Shown here piece by piece: positions 34,859 through 44,187 of a DNA stretch of 64,000 nucleotides. The stretch covers positions 957,501 to 1,021,500 of the forward strand of contig NZ_CP106759.1 in the NCBI RefSeq assembly GCF_025642255.1, given 5' to 3'. Source of the DNA: Stenotrophomonas maltophilia. Lineage in GTDB: Bacteria > Pseudomonadota > Gammaproteobacteria > Xanthomonadales > Xanthomonadaceae. Positions within the stretch are counted from its first letter, which is position 1. Each line of letters starts with the position of its first letter. The translations under genes were made by a program, and so were the position numbers. The notes under the pieces were generated by a model. It saw only the letters and a program-made list of their open reading frames with translations, was not told the DNA's origin and ran no database searches.

Positions 34859-36472
34859 ATGTCGCACTATCCATGGTGGCGCGGAGCCGTCATCTACCAG
34901 ATCTATCCGCGCAGTTTCCTTGACGCCAACGGCGACGGGGTCGGTGACCTGCCAGGGATCATCCAGCGCCTGGACCACATCGCCACGCTGGGTGTGGATG
35001 CCATCTGGATCTCGCCGTTCTTCAAGTCGCCGATGGCCGATTTCGGCTATGACATCGCCGATTACCGCGACGTCGACCCGCTGTTCGGCAGCCTGGAGGA
35101 CTTCGACCGCCTGCTGGCCAAGGCCCACGGCCTGGGGCTGAAGGTGATGATCGACCAGGTCCTCAGCCATACGTCGATCGAGCACGCGTGGTTCCGCGAG
35201 AGCCGCCAGGATCGCAGCAATCCGAAGGCCGACTGGTACGTCTGGGCCGACCCGCGTGAGGACGGCACGCCGCCCAACAACTGGCTGTCGCTGTTCGGCG
35301 GCTGCGCCTGGCAGTGGGAACCGCGCCGCGAACAGTACTATCTGCACAATTTCCTGGTCGACCAGCCGGACCTGAACTTCCACAATCCGCAGGTGCAGCA
35401 GGCCACGCTGGACAACGTGCGGTTCTGGCTGGACCGTGGCGTGGATGGCTTCCGCCTGGATGCGATCAACTTCTGCTTCCATGACGCGAAGCTGCGCGAC
35501 AACCCGGCCAAGCCCGCTGACAAGCGCGTTGGCCGAGGCTTCAGCCCGGACAACCCGTACGCATACCAGTACCACTACTTCAACAACACGCAGCCGGAGA
35601 ACCTGCCGTTCCTGGAGCGGCTGCGCGCGCTGCTCGACCAGTACCCCGGTGCGGTCAGCCTGGGTGAGATCTCCTCGGAGGATTCGCTGGCCACCACCGC
35701 CGAGTACACCCGCGATGGCCGCCTGCACATGGGTTACAGCTTTGAACTGCTGGTGGACGACTACAGCGCGGCCTACATCCGCGAGACTGTCTCGCGCCTG
35801 GAAGCCGCGATGACTGAAGGCTGGCCGTGCTGGGCGGTGTCCAACCACGATGTGGAGCGCGCGGTCACCCGCTGGGGCGGCCATCCGGCCGATCCGCGCC
35901 TGGCGCGCATGCTGGTGGCGCTGCTGAGTTGCCTGCGCGGCTCGGTCTGCCTGTACCAGGGCGAGGAACTGGGCCTGGCCGAGGCCGAGGTGCCGTTCGA
36001 GGCGCTGCAGGATCCCTACGGCATCACCTTCTGGCCGAACTTCAAGGGCCGCGATGGCTGCCGCACTCCGATGCCGTGGACGGATGCGCCACTGGCCGGT
36101 TTCACTACCGGCCAGCCGTGGTTGCCGATTCCGGCCGGGCACCGGGCAGCGGCCGTCGCGGTGCAGGACGCTGACCCGCAGTCGGTGCTGGCGGCCTTCC
36201 GGGCGTTCCTGGGCTGGCGTCGCCATCAGCCCGTCCTGCAGCATGGCAGCATCCGGTTCCTTGACAGCAGTGAGCCAGTGCTGCTGTTCGAGCGTATGCT
36301 TGCAGATGAAACCCTCCTGCTGGCCTTCAACCTGTCGGGCGAGGCGGTGACCCATCCGCTGCCGGCCGGCCGTTGGCAGCAGATGGATGTGCCGGGCCCG
36401 GATGCGGGCACGGTGCAGGGTGGCGAACTCCAGCTGCCGCCGCGTGCGGTGTTCTGCGCACGACGCAGCTGA
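34859..36472 (+). CDS. GH13 alpha-glucosidase (Xanthomonas alpha-glucosyl-transfer type)
   Basis: A 537-residue cytosolic enzyme that cleaves terminal alpha-glucose from oligosaccharides and may transfer glucose. The ATG at 34859 follows GGAGGGGGG. GH13 motifs are complete: GYDIADYRDVDP, the nucleophile in DGFRLDAINF, the acid/base in SLGEISSE and the third Asp in VSNHDVER. Length and N-terminus resemble the Xanthomonas campestris alpha-glucosidase XgtA family. No signal peptide. First gene of the locus, under an operator-like palindrome, with its own strong terminator. Confidence 0.92.
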   Translation: MSHYPWWRGAVIYQIYPRSFLDANGDGVGDLPGIIQRLDHIATLGVDAIWISPFFKSPMADFGYDIADYRDVDPLFGSLEDFDRLLAKAHGLGLKVMIDQVLSHTSIEHAWFRESRQDRSNPKADWYVWADPREDGTPPNNWLSLFGGCAWQWEPRREQYYLHNFLVDQPDLNFHNPQVQQATLDNVRFWLDRGVDGFRLDAINFCFHDAKLRDNPAKPADKRVGRGFSPDNPYAYQYHYFNNTQPENLPFLERLRALLDQYPGAVSLGEISSEDSLATTAEYTRDGRLHMGYSFELLVDDYSAAYIRETVSRLEAAMTEGWPCWAVSNHDVERAVTRWGGHPADPRLARMLVALLSCLRGSVCLYQGEELGLAEAEVPFEALQDPYGITFWPNFKGRDGCRTPMPWTDAPLAGFTTGQPWLPIPAGHRAAAVAVQDADPQSVLAAFRAFLGWRRHQPVLQHGSIRFLDSSEPVLLFERMLADETLLLAFNLSGEAVTHPLPAGRWQQMDVPGPDAGTVQGGELQLPPRAVFCARRS

Positions 36473-36499
36473 TCGATTTCTCCGGTGGCGGTACTTGCG

Positions 36500-36531
36500 G
36501 GGACGGGGCCGAAGCGCCCCGTCCCTTTTTT
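36500..36531 (+). terminator. Rho-independent terminator after the alpha-glucosidase
   Basis: GGGACGGGGC pairs with GCCCCGTCCC around CGAAGC, followed by a run of T. It is 27 bases past the stop. Confidence 0.9.
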
Positions 36532-36562
36532 ATGGGCGGTGCCGTGGCTGGCGGGTCGCGCC

Positions 36563-36597
36563 CAAAAGAAAACCCGCTGCAGATGCGCAGCGGGTTT
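36563..36597 (-). terminator. Rho-independent terminator for the leftward TonB receptor
   Basis: AACCCGCTGC pairs with GCAGCGGGTT around AGATGC. The plus strand is A-rich just before it (AAAAGAAAA), giving a T-tract in the leftward direction. It lies about 120 bases beyond the receptor stop, with a SMAG element between. Confidence 0.8.
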
Positions 36598-36620
36598 CCG
36601 GTCATGCCTGCGGTCCTCGC

Positions 36621-36643
36621 CGCCGGGCATGGCCCGGCGCTAC
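36621..36643 (-). repeat. SMAG (GTAG) palindromic element
   Basis: Inverted unit with the CGCCGGGC/GCCCGGCG stem ending GCTAC, between the receptor stop and its terminator. Confidence 0.85.
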
Positions 36644-36720
36644 CGATGGAGCGGTTGCCGGGCAGCGTCCGGCATTCGATGGGCGGTTGCCGGCCTGGGG
36701 CCGGCATTGCCCGGTGAGGG

Positions 36721-39477
36721 TCAGAACTTGTAGTTCACACCCAGCACGTAGGTGCGGCCCCACTCGATGTATTCCAGCGGGCGATCCTTGGTGCCGGCGT
36801 AGGTGCGGTACGGCTCGTTGGTCAGGTTGCTTCCCTGCAGCAGCAGGGTCAGCCCGCGCAGGGCGCTGCTGTCGCTGAAGGTGTAGCTGATCTGCGCATC
36901 GGTCACGTTCTCGCCCACCACATAACGCAGGGTGCGGTTGCCGTTGAAGTTGCCGATCTCACCGATGAAGTCCGAACGACGGCGCTGGCTCACGCGGGCC
37001 TCGAAACCATTGCGCTCGAAGTACGCGGTGAAGTTGTACACACGCTTGGACAGGCCCGGGAGGCTGATGGGATCGGTACCCACGCTGGAGGCGCTTTCCG
37101 GGTCGAGGATCTTGATGTCGCTGTCGTTGAACGTGGCACTGGCCTGCACGCCGAAGCCGCGCAGGCTGTCGGTGAGCATCTCCAGCGGGAACGAACCGGT
37201 CAGCTCGAGGCCGCGCAGGGTACCGCCCTCACCGTTCACCGGCGTGGAGAAGGTGCCGGTCGGCAGCACGGGCACCACCATGCCCGGCGGCGGCACGTAG
37301 TTGCCGAGCAGCCCGCTGAAGTCGTAGTTGTCCACCGACTGCGTGTAGACGTAGCTCTTCAGGTCCTTGTAGAAGATCGCCGCAGCGACGTAGGCCTTCT
37401 CGCCGAAGTACTTCTCATAGGACAGATCCAGCGCGGTGGCGCGCCACGGGTCCAGCCGCGGATTGCCGCCGCTGCCGCCGGGGCGACCGGTGGAGGTATC
37501 CACGCCGAACTCCAGGCCGGCGCGCATCTGGTCCACGCGTGGGCGCGCGACCTGCTTGGCTGCCGCGAAGCGCAGGGTCTGTTCGTGCGGGAACATGAAG
37601 GCCAGATTCAGGCTCGGCAGCCAGTCGTTGTACTTGCGGCCGTCGGAGTAGGGCTGCACGTTGCTGCCGGCGGGCTGCGACGCGTCCCAGTAGCGGGAGT
37701 CCGAACTCTGATCGGTGCGCTGCATCTGCACGCCGATGTTGCCGCGCACGCCGACCACGCCGATGTCGGTGTTGATGTTCAGGCGCGCCCAGGCGGTGGT
37801 GATCTTCTCCTGCACCGTCCACGACTTGGGAATCAGGTAGTCCAGGTTGTCGACCGGATCGAAGGTCATGTAGCGGGCGACCGCCGCCGGTACGTTCCAG
37901 GCCGGGATGGTACCGAGGCCGGCAAAGCCCAGGTTCACCGGATCGTACTGCAGGTCCGCCGCGATGTTGGCATCGCCCTGGGCACCGAGCAGGATGTTGC
38001 CCTCGGACTGGGTCTTGACCTTGCGGCGATCGGCATAGTTCACGCCGATGTCCAGGTCCGGTGCCCACGACGCCATCGCTTCGGGCAGGGCGATGGTCGC
38101 CGCCAGCTTGCCGCCCTTCAGGCGATCTTCCACCTTCGGCACCTTGCCGTAGCCGGACCCATAGATGGTGTTGGTCAGGAACAGGGCATCGGGATTGGAG
38201 TAGTTCAGCCCCGGGCTGATCTGCGAGAAGCCGTTCTGGCGGATCTGCACGCCGACCGTATCCAGCTGCGGCATGGGCGTGAGCTGCAGATTGTTCTCCA
38301 GGTTCAGCTCGTCACGCGTGGCCTTGGAGTAGTTCAGGTCGGCGACCAGCTTGACGCTGCCGAAGTTGAATTCGTTGTTCCAGCCGAACGCGTCGATCTT
38401 GTCCTTGCGCTTGTTGTACATGCCGCGCACCAGCGGGTACACGCCGCTGGCGGTACCACCGGTGAAGGTGCCATCGGCGTTGATCTGCGGATTGCTGATC
38501 AGCAGGCCCGGCAGGTAATTGCCGTTGTAGTTGCTGAGGTTCAGTTCGAACTGGTTGGCGGTGTCGATCTGCTCGGCTTCGGTGTGGAATGCATCGAAGG
38601 TGCTGCTCCAGCTGTTGTTGGGCCGGAACTGGATCGTGGCCATCACGCCATCGCGCTTGTTGTTGCCGGTACGGCGCAGCGCCTTGATGCCGTCGGAGAA
38701 ATAGGTGCCTGCAGCAACGCCGGGACGTTTTCCGTCCGTGGTGTACTGGGTGGTCCACGGCTCGTACAGGCCGACCTGGTTTTCCTGGATCGGGTTGTCG
38801 CTGTGCGCGTAACCGATGGCGATGCCCAGGGTCTTGTCGAAGAACTGGTCGATGTAGCTGGCGCTGAAGCGGTTGCCGAACTCATCGACGTTGGCCGCAT
38901 CGCCGAGCGAGCTCTTCTGCAGGCGCCCGCTGACGGCGATCACCCGGTCGGGGAAGCTGAGCGGACGGGCGGTCTGCATGTCGATGGTGCCCGACAGGCC
39001 CTGGCCGACCAGTGCCGCATCGGGCGTCTTGTACACCGTCACGCCGTTGACCAGCTCGGATGGATACTGGTCGAACTCGACGCCACGGTTGTCGCCGGTG
39101 CTGACGACCTCACGGCCGTTGAGCAGGGTGGTGGCGAAGTCCGGGGACAGGCCGCGCACGCTGATCACCTGTGCACGCCCGGCGACGCGCTGCGCGGCCA
39201 GGCCGGGCAGGCGCGAGATGGATTCGGCAATGCTGACGTCGGGCAGCTTGCCGATGTCCTCGGCGGAGATCGCTTCCACCACCGAGGTGGCGTCCTGCTT
39301 GATCGCGATCGCGTTCTCGATGCCGCGGCGGATACCGGTGACCTGCACCGTATCCAGGTTGGTGGCGGCGGTGCCGGCCGGCGTGGTGGTGCTCTGCGTG
39401 GTCTGTGCTGCCGCCAGTGACGGCGCCAGGACAACGGCCAGCGCGATGCTCAGCGCGCTGCGCTTGTGGTTCAACAT
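36721..39477 (-). CDS. TonB-dependent receptor for alpha-glucans/maltodextrins (predicted)
   Basis: Outer-membrane receptor of 918 residues from ATG 39477, chosen because GGGAGGGG lies just before it; an upstream ATG at 39606 would overlap the operator. Signal peptide ends PSLAAA. The plug contains LDTVQVTGIRRGIENAI, LPDVSIAESISRLPGLA, ISVRGLSPDFATTLLNGRE and VYKTPDAALVGQGLSGTID, the pattern of carbohydrate receptors of the Caulobacter MalA kind. The barrel ends VLGVNYKF. Its operator-like site lies upstream at 39602, and neighbours are glycosidases, so malto-oligosaccharide uptake is inferred. Confidence 0.9.
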   Translation of the reverse strand: MLNHKRSALSIALAVVLAPSLAAAQTTQSTTTPAGTAATNLDTVQVTGIRRGIENAIAIKQDATSVVEAISAEDIGKLPDVSIAESISRLPGLAAQRVAGRAQVISVRGLSPDFATTLLNGREVVSTGDNRGVEFDQYPSELVNGVTVYKTPDAALVGQGLSGTIDMQTARPLSFPDRVIAVSGRLQKSSLGDAANVDEFGNRFSASYIDQFFDKTLGIAIGYAHSDNPIQENQVGLYEPWTTQYTTDGKRPGVAAGTYFSDGIKALRRTGNNKRDGVMATIQFRPNNSWSSTFDAFHTEAEQIDTANQFELNLSNYNGNYLPGLLISNPQINADGTFTGGTASGVYPLVRGMYNKRKDKIDAFGWNNEFNFGSVKLVADLNYSKATRDELNLENNLQLTPMPQLDTVGVQIRQNGFSQISPGLNYSNPDALFLTNTIYGSGYGKVPKVEDRLKGGKLAATIALPEAMASWAPDLDIGVNYADRRKVKTQSEGNILLGAQGDANIAADLQYDPVNLGFAGLGTIPAWNVPAAVARYMTFDPVDNLDYLIPKSWTVQEKITTAWARLNINTDIGVVGVRGNIGVQMQRTDQSSDSRYWDASQPAGSNVQPYSDGRKYNDWLPSLNLAFMFPHEQTLRFAAAKQVARPRVDQMRAGLEFGVDTSTGRPGGSGGNPRLDPWRATALDLSYEKYFGEKAYVAAAIFYKDLKSYVYTQSVDNYDFSGLLGNYVPPPGMVVPVLPTGTFSTPVNGEGGTLRGLELTGSFPLEMLTDSLRGFGVQASATFNDSDIKILDPESASSVGTDPISLPGLSKRVYNFTAYFERNGFEARVSQRRRSDFIGEIGNFNGNRTLRYVVGENVTDAQISYTFSDSSALRGLTLLLQGSNLTNEPYRTYAGTKDRPLEYIEWGRTYVLGVNYKF

Positions 39478-39601
39478 TTTCCCCTCCCAGGCAATGTTGT
39501 TGTTCATTTCGAGGTCGTTCCGGCAACGCCGTGAACGTGCGACGCGGTGGCCGCTGTCGTCGCCGCTATGGTAGGCAGCGGGTTCTCCGCGGGAATCACC
39601 C

Positions 39602-39615
39602 TGCATACGTATTCA
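39602..39615. promoter_or_regulatory. Operator-like palindrome (inverted copy, TGCATACGTATTCA)
   Basis: Exact reverse complement of the site at 34750 and 41831. About 125 bases upstream of the receptor ATG at 39477, within the promoter region of the leftward receptor gene. Confidence 0.75.
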
Positions 39616-39658
39616 ATGACGTTTGCAGGGTTGTAATCGCTTTCAGATCCCCGCCACG

Positions 39659-39681
39659 GTAGCGCCGGGCCATGCCCGGCG
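39659..39681 (+). repeat. SMAG (GTAG) palindromic element
   Basis: Unit starting GTAG with the CGCCGGGC/GCCCGGCG stem, directly downstream of the GH97 gene stop (reading leftward) and upstream of the receptor promoter. Confidence 0.85.
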
Positions 39682-39702
39682 AACGTCACGCGGGGGCATT
39701 CA

Positions 39703-41757
39703 TCACTCCAATGGCGTGAACCGAATGGCCTGCCCGCCGCCCGGCGCCAGCATCAGGGTCAGTGCATCGGCGCTGGTCACTTCACGCGTCTGCCGCGTGA
39801 ACGCGAACGGATTGCTGCGGTAGTCCGCACCGTCGCCATCGCGATAGATTTCCGCGCGGTAGCGCACGCCCGGCTCCAGGAAGCCCAGCGACACCGGCAG
39901 CACGCGGCCATGCTCGTCGGTGATGCTGCCCAGGAACCAGTCACGGCTGTTGCGGTCGCGGCGCACGATCGTCACGTAGTCGCCCACTTCACCATCGAGC
40001 ACGCGGCTCTGCTCCCAGTCCACCGCCACGTCTTCGATGAAGCGGAACGCCTCCCGATGCTGCAGGTAGTGTTCGGGCAGATCGGCGGCCATCTGGATCG
40101 GGCTGTACAGCACCACGTACAGCGCCAGCTGACGTGCCAGGGTACTGGGGATGGCCTGGCCGTGGCGGCCCTTCAGGCTGAGGATGCCGGGGGTGTAATC
40201 CATCGGTCCGGCCAGCATCCGGGTGAACACCAGATTGACTTCGTGTTCGGGCGGGTTCGGCGGCTGGCCCCAGGCGTTGTACTCCATGCCGCGCGCGCCT
40301 TCGCGGGAGATCCAGTTGGGATAGGTGCGGCGCAGGCCGGTGTCCTTGATCGGCTCGTGCGGATTCACCGACAGGTGCCGGCGCGCGGCTTCCTGCACGA
40401 CATGCAGGTGGTGGCGCGCCATGAACTGGCCGTCGTGCCACTCTCGCCACAGCGGGCCACCCGACGGGTTGCGGCGGTCGACCTGGCCGTCGTCGCAGAC
40501 GTAGCCGGTCTTGAACTGGTCCACGCCCAGCCGCGCATACAGGTCCAGCGCGGCGTCGAGCTGCGCCTCATAGTGTTCGATGGCACAGCCGGTTTCATGG
40601 TGGCCGATCAGGTGCACGCCCTTCTTCAGTCCATATGCCGAAAGCGCTTCAATGTCGAAATCGGGCGTGGCGCGAGTGAAGTCGAAGTCGTAGCCATTGC
40701 CCACCCACATGCCGTCCCAGCCGGGATTCCAGCCCTCCACCAGGACGCCACGGAAGCCGTGCGCGGCGGCGAAATCGATCACCTTCCTGGTCTTGGCGGT
40801 GGTCGCCGCATGCTTCGGTCCGGTCGCCCAGCTTTCGTTGTCCAGGTGCATCGACCACCACACGCCCAGGTACTTGGCCGGCTTCACCCAGCTCACATCG
40901 CCCAGTGCATTGGGCTCGTTGAGATTGAGGATCAGGTCGGACTCGACCAGGCTGCCGGCGCGGTCGGCGATCTGCAGCGTGCGCCAGGGCGTGACGAAGG
41001 GCAGGGCACGGCGCACCTTCCACCCTTCGGCCGAGGGCGAGAGCTGCGCGCGCAGGCGCTGGCCGTCGGTGCGGCGCAGCCACATGCCGGCGTAGTCCAC
41101 CAGCGCAGCCTCATGGATCGCAACGTGCAGGCCATCGCGGCTGCGCAGCGTCATCGGCGTGTGCACCAGCGGGATCTCGCGCAGCGGCGTACGCTGGTAG
41201 AGATACTCGTAGTGGATCGGTTCGCCGGCGGGGATCCACCATGCTGTGGAGTCTGCCGCGATGGCGAATTCGGTCAGCTCGTCATCGATGATCGCTTCGC
41301 GCAGGTTCGGTTGCTCAGGGAACACATAGCGGAAGCCCAGGCCGTCGTCGTAGACGCGGAACACCACATCCAGCCGGCGCTTGCTGCCGGTGGTTTCGGC
41401 CAGCTGCACGGTCAGCTCGTTGAAGTGGTTGCGGGTGAGGCGGCGTTCCCCCCACGGCTGTTCCCACGTCTCATCGACGCTGCGTCGTTGCTGCCCGAGC
41501 AGGATGAAATCCCGGTCCAGGCGGCCATCGCGCAGTTCGAAGCCAAGCCTGGAATCCTCCACTACGGCTTCACCGAAGCGCTCCACCCGGTAGCGGGCGG
41601 TGCCGCCGTCCAGCACCAGGCTGACCTTGAGCACGTCGCCGGGCGATTGGACGCTGGTGATCTGGGGGGCGGCCTGCGCCAGCGTGGCCAGGCCCAGCAG
41701 CGCAACGCCCATGATTCGCGCGAACACCGCACGTACAACACTGGATGACATCGGCAT
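39703..41757 (-). CDS. GH97 family alpha-glucosidase (SusB-like), exported
   Basis: A 684-residue enzyme from ATG 41757, with GGGAGGGG before it and a signal peptide ending ATLAQAA. GH97 pattern is clear: N-terminal beta-sandwich (residues about 25-280, with FRVYDDGLGFRYVFPEQ), barrel with VEGWNPGWDGMW, and the hallmark HEPIKDTGLRRTYPN and REGARGMEYNAW that carry the conserved glutamates of inverting/retaining members. Acts in the periplasm on malto-oligosaccharides imported through the receptor. Convergent operator site at 41831 lies upstream of its promoter. Confidence 0.92.
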   Translation of the reverse strand: MPMSSSVVRAVFARIMGVALLGLATLAQAAPQITSVQSPGDVLKVSLVLDGGTARYRVERFGEAVVEDSRLGFELRDGRLDRDFILLGQQRRSVDETWEQPWGERRLTRNHFNELTVQLAETTGSKRRLDVVFRVYDDGLGFRYVFPEQPNLREAIIDDELTEFAIAADSTAWWIPAGEPIHYEYLYQRTPLREIPLVHTPMTLRSRDGLHVAIHEAALVDYAGMWLRRTDGQRLRAQLSPSAEGWKVRRALPFVTPWRTLQIADRAGSLVESDLILNLNEPNALGDVSWVKPAKYLGVWWSMHLDNESWATGPKHAATTAKTRKVIDFAAAHGFRGVLVEGWNPGWDGMWVGNGYDFDFTRATPDFDIEALSAYGLKKGVHLIGHHETGCAIEHYEAQLDAALDLYARLGVDQFKTGYVCDDGQVDRRNPSGGPLWREWHDGQFMARHHLHVVQEAARRHLSVNPHEPIKDTGLRRTYPNWISREGARGMEYNAWGQPPNPPEHEVNLVFTRMLAGPMDYTPGILSLKGRHGQAIPSTLARQLALYVVLYSPIQMAADLPEHYLQHREAFRFIEDVAVDWEQSRVLDGEVGDYVTIVRRDRNSRDWFLGSITDEHGRVLPVSLGFLEPGVRYRAEIYRDGDGADYRSNPFAFTRQTREVTSADALTLMLAPGGGQAIRFTPLE

Positions 41758-41830
41758 TTCCCCTCCCAAGGCGCCGTTGGCAGACCCGGACCATAAGCCA
41801 GCCCGGCGGGCGTACTGCCGCGTCGGTGCA

Positions 41831-41844
41831 TGAATACGTATGCA
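41831..41844. promoter_or_regulatory. Operator-like palindrome TGAATACGTATGCA between GH97 and the glycosidase operon
   Basis: Third exact copy, sitting between two divergent units: about 74 bases before the GH97 start and about 150 bases before the six-hairpin gene. One repressor could control both directions. Confidence 0.78.
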
Positions 41845-41994
41845 GCTGGACGCAGGCGACAGCCCCGCGTCTACCATGGGCCCAAGGCACCTTGAGGGAG
41901 GCGCCGCGCCCGCGCGCCGGTCACGGCTGCGCGGACCTATAAACGGTGCAGAGAGGGAGGGAGGTCGACGGGCGCAAGCCGGTCTGCCGCTTCG

Positions 41995-44187
41995 ATGCTG
42001 AAGATCATTTGCCTGACCGCTGCCCTGGGGGCAGCGCTGGGGACGACCGCGCATGCGGCCGACCTGGAATTCGACGGCCGCCATGCGCGTGCCGAAGCGG
42101 CTGCCAAGGGCAGCTTCGTGCTGCACACGCCGAACGGCGCTGTGCCGATTGCCGCCGCGCCGATGCGCAGCCAGACCGGAAGCGTGATGTTCGACGCGCT
42201 GTTCGCGCTGGCCCAGCAGGAGATGGCGCAGGACCGGGTCGATGCGATCCGCGACCCCGCCTTTGACGAAGGACGGCCGGTGCCATGCGACTGCTTCCAG
42301 ACCGGCGCCCGCTGGCCCTACGTGTGGACCCGCGATGTCAGCTTCGCCGCTGACCTTGCGTTGGCGCGGCTGGATCCGCAGCGCACGCGTCAGTCGCTGC
42401 AGTTCAAGTTGTCGGCTGCCCGTGATGGGCGCACGCCCGGCCTGTTCGTCGCGCAGGATACCGGCTCCGGCGGCAGCTGGCCGATCAGCAGCGACCGTGT
42501 GGTGTGGTTCCTGGCCGCACGCCACCTGCTGGATGATCCTGCTTTTGCCGAACAGGTCTGGCAGGCGCTGCAGGGCACGCTGGCGCAGGACCGGGCGATG
42601 GTGTTCGACCCACAGATGGGCCTCTATCGCGGCGAAACCTCGTTCCTCGACTGGCGTGAACAGACGTATCCGGACTGGACCCGGGAGAACGTGCGCTTCA
42701 TCGGTGATTCCTACGCGCTGTCCACCAACGTCCTGCACTACCAGGCACTGCGGCTGGCAGAGCAGATGGCCGCGCAGCGGGGCGATGATCGCCGTGCGCA
42801 GTACAAGGCGTGGGCCGATGAACTGGCGGTACGGATCGATGCGCGCTTCTGGCGCGACGACATGGGCCAGTACATGAGCTACATCGGTGAGGCGGCGCAT
42901 CCGGTGCCCTACGCCAAGGTCGACCTGCTGGGCCTGTCGCTGGGCATCCTGGCCGACGTGCTGCCCGAGGCGCGGGCGCGCCGCGCGCTGGCGAACTACC
43001 CGATGGGGCCGGCCGGCAGCCCGGTGGTGTGGCCACAGGAAGCCCAGCAGCCGATCTACCACAACCGTGCGATCTGGCCGTTCGTCAGTGCGTATTCGCT
43101 GCGTGCTGCGCGACAGCTGGACGACGCGCCGCGCATCGCCGCCGAGATCCGCTCGCTGATGCAGGGGGCGGCACTGGCCGGTTCCAACATGGAAAACTAC
43201 GAGCTGGTCAGCCAGGCCGTGCATGTGGACGAAGGCGCGCTGAGCGGGCCGGTGGTCAATTCAGAGCGCCAGCTGTGGTCGGTGGCCGGCTATCTGGCCA
43301 TGGTCACCGAAGGCGTGTTCGGCGTGCAGGACGATGGCCGCGTGCAGCCCAAGCTGCCGGCCGCGCTGGTGCCGGAACTGTTCGGCACACATCCCCGTAT
43401 CACGTTGGAAGCCAACGGCAAGCGCTATGTGCTGGAGCGCCCGCAGAACGTGGGCGATGGCCTGCTGGTGGCCGGCAGAACCACCACGCGTGGCAGCACC
43501 ACGACGGTGCAGCTGGTCGCCGCCCCGGCAGCAACCGGTTTCGCTGCCACGACTGCGGATGCCAACATGCGTGCGCCGGCCACGCCGGTTGCGCCGCAGG
43601 CCCTGCGCAAGGGCGCGGGCTGGAACGTTCCGGTGGCAGCCGATCAGGTGCTGTGGAAGGACGGCAAGGCGGTCACCGACAGCAAGGGCGTGGCGCGCAT
43701 CAGCGACGATGGCCTACAGCATTGCCTCAGCCTGACCCGGCGCGCAGGCACGTTGGAATCGCTGCACAGCCCGATGCTCTGCGTCGGTCCGCAGCAGGTG
43801 CTGAAGGGCGAGGAACGCTGGCAGTTCACCTCGGCCAAGGCCGGGCAGGTGCGCCTGCGCCTGCAGTACCGCAACCCGAACGGGCCGATCAACACCGGCG
43901 TCACGGCTGCGGTCAAGCAACTGGTGCTGCAGTGCCCGGGCCAGCCATTGCAGCGGCATACGGTTGCGATGCCGCACAGCGTGGCCGTGCAGGACTCGAC
44001 CTCGGCAACGTTCGCTGTGCCCAAGGGGCCGTGCACGGTCGCGCTTGAAGAAGGCTTCAACATGAGCGCGCTGCAGCATTTCGCGCACTACACCGGCGGA
44101 AAGGGCGGGCGCGAAGGCGTGCTCAACCAGGCGCAGGTGAAGGCGCTGACGCTGGCGCCGGTCGCCACGGCGGAGGACGCACGATGA
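41995..44187 (+). CDS. Exported six-hairpin (alpha/alpha)6 glycosidase-like protein
   Basis: A 730-residue protein with signal peptide MLKIICLTAALGAALGTTAHA. The core (about residues 60-460) reads CDCFQTGARWPYVWTRDVSFAADLALARL, NVRFIGDSYALSTNVLHYQAL and NMENYELVSQAVHVDE. This is the alternating helix-loop pattern of six-hairpin glycosidases such as glucoamylases and debranching enzymes. A C-terminal region (about 520-725) with cysteines is beta-rich and looks like a carbohydrate-binding or sandwich domain. First gene of a rightward operon with a symporter and an amylase. Exact specificity is unknown. Confidence 0.78.
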   Translation: MLKIICLTAALGAALGTTAHAADLEFDGRHARAEAAAKGSFVLHTPNGAVPIAAAPMRSQTGSVMFDALFALAQQEMAQDRVDAIRDPAFDEGRPVPCDCFQTGARWPYVWTRDVSFAADLALARLDPQRTRQSLQFKLSAARDGRTPGLFVAQDTGSGGSWPISSDRVVWFLAARHLLDDPAFAEQVWQALQGTLAQDRAMVFDPQMGLYRGETSFLDWREQTYPDWTRENVRFIGDSYALSTNVLHYQALRLAEQMAAQRGDDRRAQYKAWADELAVRIDARFWRDDMGQYMSYIGEAAHPVPYAKVDLLGLSLGILADVLPEARARRALANYPMGPAGSPVVWPQEAQQPIYHNRAIWPFVSAYSLRAARQLDDAPRIAAEIRSLMQGAALAGSNMENYELVSQAVHVDEGALSGPVVNSERQLWSVAGYLAMVTEGVFGVQDDGRVQPKLPAALVPELFGTHPRITLEANGKRYVLERPQNVGDGLLVAGRTTTRGSTTTVQLVAAPAATGFAATTADANMRAPATPVAPQALRKGAGWNVPVAADQVLWKDGKAVTDSKGVARISDDGLQHCLSLTRRAGTLESLHSPMLCVGPQQVLKGEERWQFTSAKAGQVRLRLQYRNPNGPINTGVTAAVKQLVLQCPGQPLQRHTVAMPHSVAVQDSTSATFAVPKGPCTVALEEGFNMSALQHFAHYTGGKGGREGVLNQAQVKALTLAPVATAEDAR

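Noticed and set aside
39478..39606. Extended N-terminus for the alpha-glucan receptor from ATG 39606
   Set aside because: It would begin inside the operator, lacks a ribosome site and lengthens the signal peptide; ATG 39477 has GGGAGGGG.
41758..43224. Long minus-strand frame extending the GH97 gene upstream
   Set aside because: It lies antisense to the six-hairpin gene and has no coding pattern; a GC-driven open frame.
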